From a bacterium (GTDB lineage: Bacteria; Fidelibacterota; Marinisomatia; Marinisomatales; Marinisomataceae): a DNA stretch of 5,346 nucleotides. Positions 5,036 through 5,346 of the stretch are shown here, in pieces. A program made the translations under genes and the position numbers. Location of the stretch: contig JALRJJ010000062.1 of the NCBI GenBank assembly GCA_023255095.1, positions 1-5,346 of the forward strand, read 5' to 3'. Numbering within the stretch: the stretch's first letter is position 1; each line of letters starts with the position of its first letter. The notes under the pieces are model-generated. The model was not told the origin of the DNA and searched no databases. It saw nothing but the letters and a program-made list of their open reading frames with translations.

Positions 5036-5346
5036 CAACCTTTGAGAGAATATATAAAGAAACAGAATTAGCACGATCTAATTTCTTGGCAACACCTATG
5101 TTAATGTCAGCAGCCAATGGAAATATTGATCGCAAGCTTTATACAACTTATTTAGAGCAAACCTATCATCATGTAAAACATACTTGTACGCTTTTAGCTG
5201 CTTCACTCGCACAGTGCACCAATCATGATGCAGTCCTAAGAGAAGCGCTGATTGAGTATATTGATGAAGAAAAAAATATTGATTGGGCCACAGCTGAATC
5301 ATTGGCATTCGCAACATTGCTTAAAGAAGGTTATCCTGTAAGACTA
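5032..5346 (+). CDS. TenA/UndA-like iron-oxidase N-terminus running in frame into a SucA-like segment (chimeric, partial)
   Basis: The frame is open for 105 codons to the right edge. Residues 1-80 match the N-terminal helices of the TenA-like 'iron-containing redox enzyme' family found beside thermostable-hemolysin and AMP-ligase genes: an FERIYKETELAR helix, LYTTYLEQTYHHVKHT (38-51), and a third helix ending LREALIEYIDEE (69-80). In that family the helix normally continues as EExGHExW, supplying a metal-ligand histidine. Here it stops matching after E80. Residues 83-105 instead read IDWATAESLAFATL and then EGYPVRL, which I recognise as the start of the pyrimidine-binding domain of 2-oxoglutarate dehydrogenase E1. 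The first part starts at an ATGA overlap with the ligase gene behind a good GGAG, so the TenA-like start is secure. The protein as written lacks most of the oxidase and is unlikely to be a working TenA-family enzyme. Confidence 0.8.
   Translation, partial: MTTFERIYKETELARSNFLATPMLMSAANGNIDRKLYTTYLEQTYHHVKHTCTLLAASLAQCTNHDAVLREALIEYIDEEKNIDWATAESLAFATLLKEGYPVRL
5266..5280. other. Chimeric junction between TenA-like and SucA-like coding sequence
   Basis: The change of family falls within the A-rich run GATGAAGAAAAAAATATT, between residue E80 (last clear TenA-like position) and I83 (first clear SucA-like position). An acidic/lysine-rich string of this kind is easily shared by the two genes, so a short microhomology could have joined unrelated sequences. 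No insertion-sequence end, target duplication or inverted repeat is visible at the join. Confidence 0.6.
5278..5346 (+). pseudogene. Segment resembling 2-oxoglutarate dehydrogenase E1 (SucA), joined in frame to the TenA-like start
   Basis: The 23 codons from 5278 translate to IDWATAESLAFATL, two charged residues, then EGYPVRL. From memory, E. coli SucA has FDWGGAENLAYATLVDEG followed by IPVRLSGED at the start of its E1 pyrimidine-binding domain. About 15 of 23 positions are identical, and alphaproteobacterial and mitochondrial E1 proteins read 'DWATAEALAF'. The roughly 590 N-terminal residues of SucA are absent. Because the frame is open across the join, this may be a true fusion, but an assembly or amplification chimera is more likely. 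It is labelled as a gene fragment, not as a functional sucA. Confidence 0.65.

Noticed and set aside
5032..5271. Calling the TenA-like gene a thiaminase II or a transcriptional activator.
   Set aside because: No thiamin biosynthesis genes are nearby, and the operon partners fit the UndA-like iron-oxidase branch. The TenA regulator label is historical.
5272..5346. A frameshift in the TenA-like gene as the reason the metal-binding EExGH motif is missing.
   Set aside because: The other two forward frames contain stops here and do not restore the family sequence, although one shows a stray GHS. The frame as written reads as SucA, which explains the change better.
1..5346. tRNA, rRNA, CRISPR array, insertion sequence or long repeats.
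   Set aside because: No cloverleaf-like segments, regularly spaced repeats, transposase motifs or terminal inverted repeats were seen. The DNA is almost entirely protein-coding.

Overview
The window is AT-rich bacterial DNA with very tight gene packing (overlaps of 8 and 4 bases, gaps of 2 to 23 bases). The families present (a thermostable-hemolysin-family protein next to an AMP-forming ligase and a TenA-like oxidase) and the low GC suggest a gammaproteobacterium, probably a streamlined aquatic or marine lineage. The lineage is an inference; no rRNA or other marker gene is present.

Layout. Bases 1-250 (minus strand) hold the start of an exported-looking class I SAM methyltransferase, cut by the window edge. 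Bases 251-348 are a divergent intergenic region. It carries a TATAAT box for the minus-strand gene, a TTTACGTAAA palindrome and, facing right, a direct repeat TGTAAG-N5-TGTAAG placed 11 bases upstream of a TATTAT box. That repeat looks like the operator of an OmpR/PhoB-type response regulator. From 349 to the right edge all genes are on the plus strand and look like one operon: a secreted DUF6134-type protein (349-963), an OmpR-family response regulator (975-1652), a membrane sensor histidine kinase (1645-3015), a thermostable-hemolysin-family protein (3039-3590), a stand-alone AMP-forming acyl/aryl-CoA-ligase-type enzyme (3593-5035, GTG start), and the start of a TenA/UndA-like helical oxidase (from 5032).

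How the genes may work together. The last three genes look like a small biosynthetic cassette: a GNAT/LuxI-like candidate transferase (the 'hemolysin'), a carboxylate-activating enzyme and a TenA-like non-haem oxidase. The two-component system and a secreted protein are in the same operon. The simplest model is a diffusible small molecule that is made by the cassette and sensed by the kinase, with the regulator acting on the TGTAAG repeat in front of the operon. The gene families are seen in the sequence; the signalling model is inference.

A warning about the right end. The TenA-like reading frame is normal for about 80 residues. It then changes without a stop into what reads as the pyrimidine-binding-domain start of 2-oxoglutarate dehydrogenase E1 (SucA), from about base 5278 to the end. 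This is either an assembly or amplification chimera joined at an A-rich microhomology, or a real rearrangement. Sequence beyond that point should not be assumed to belong to the cassette.
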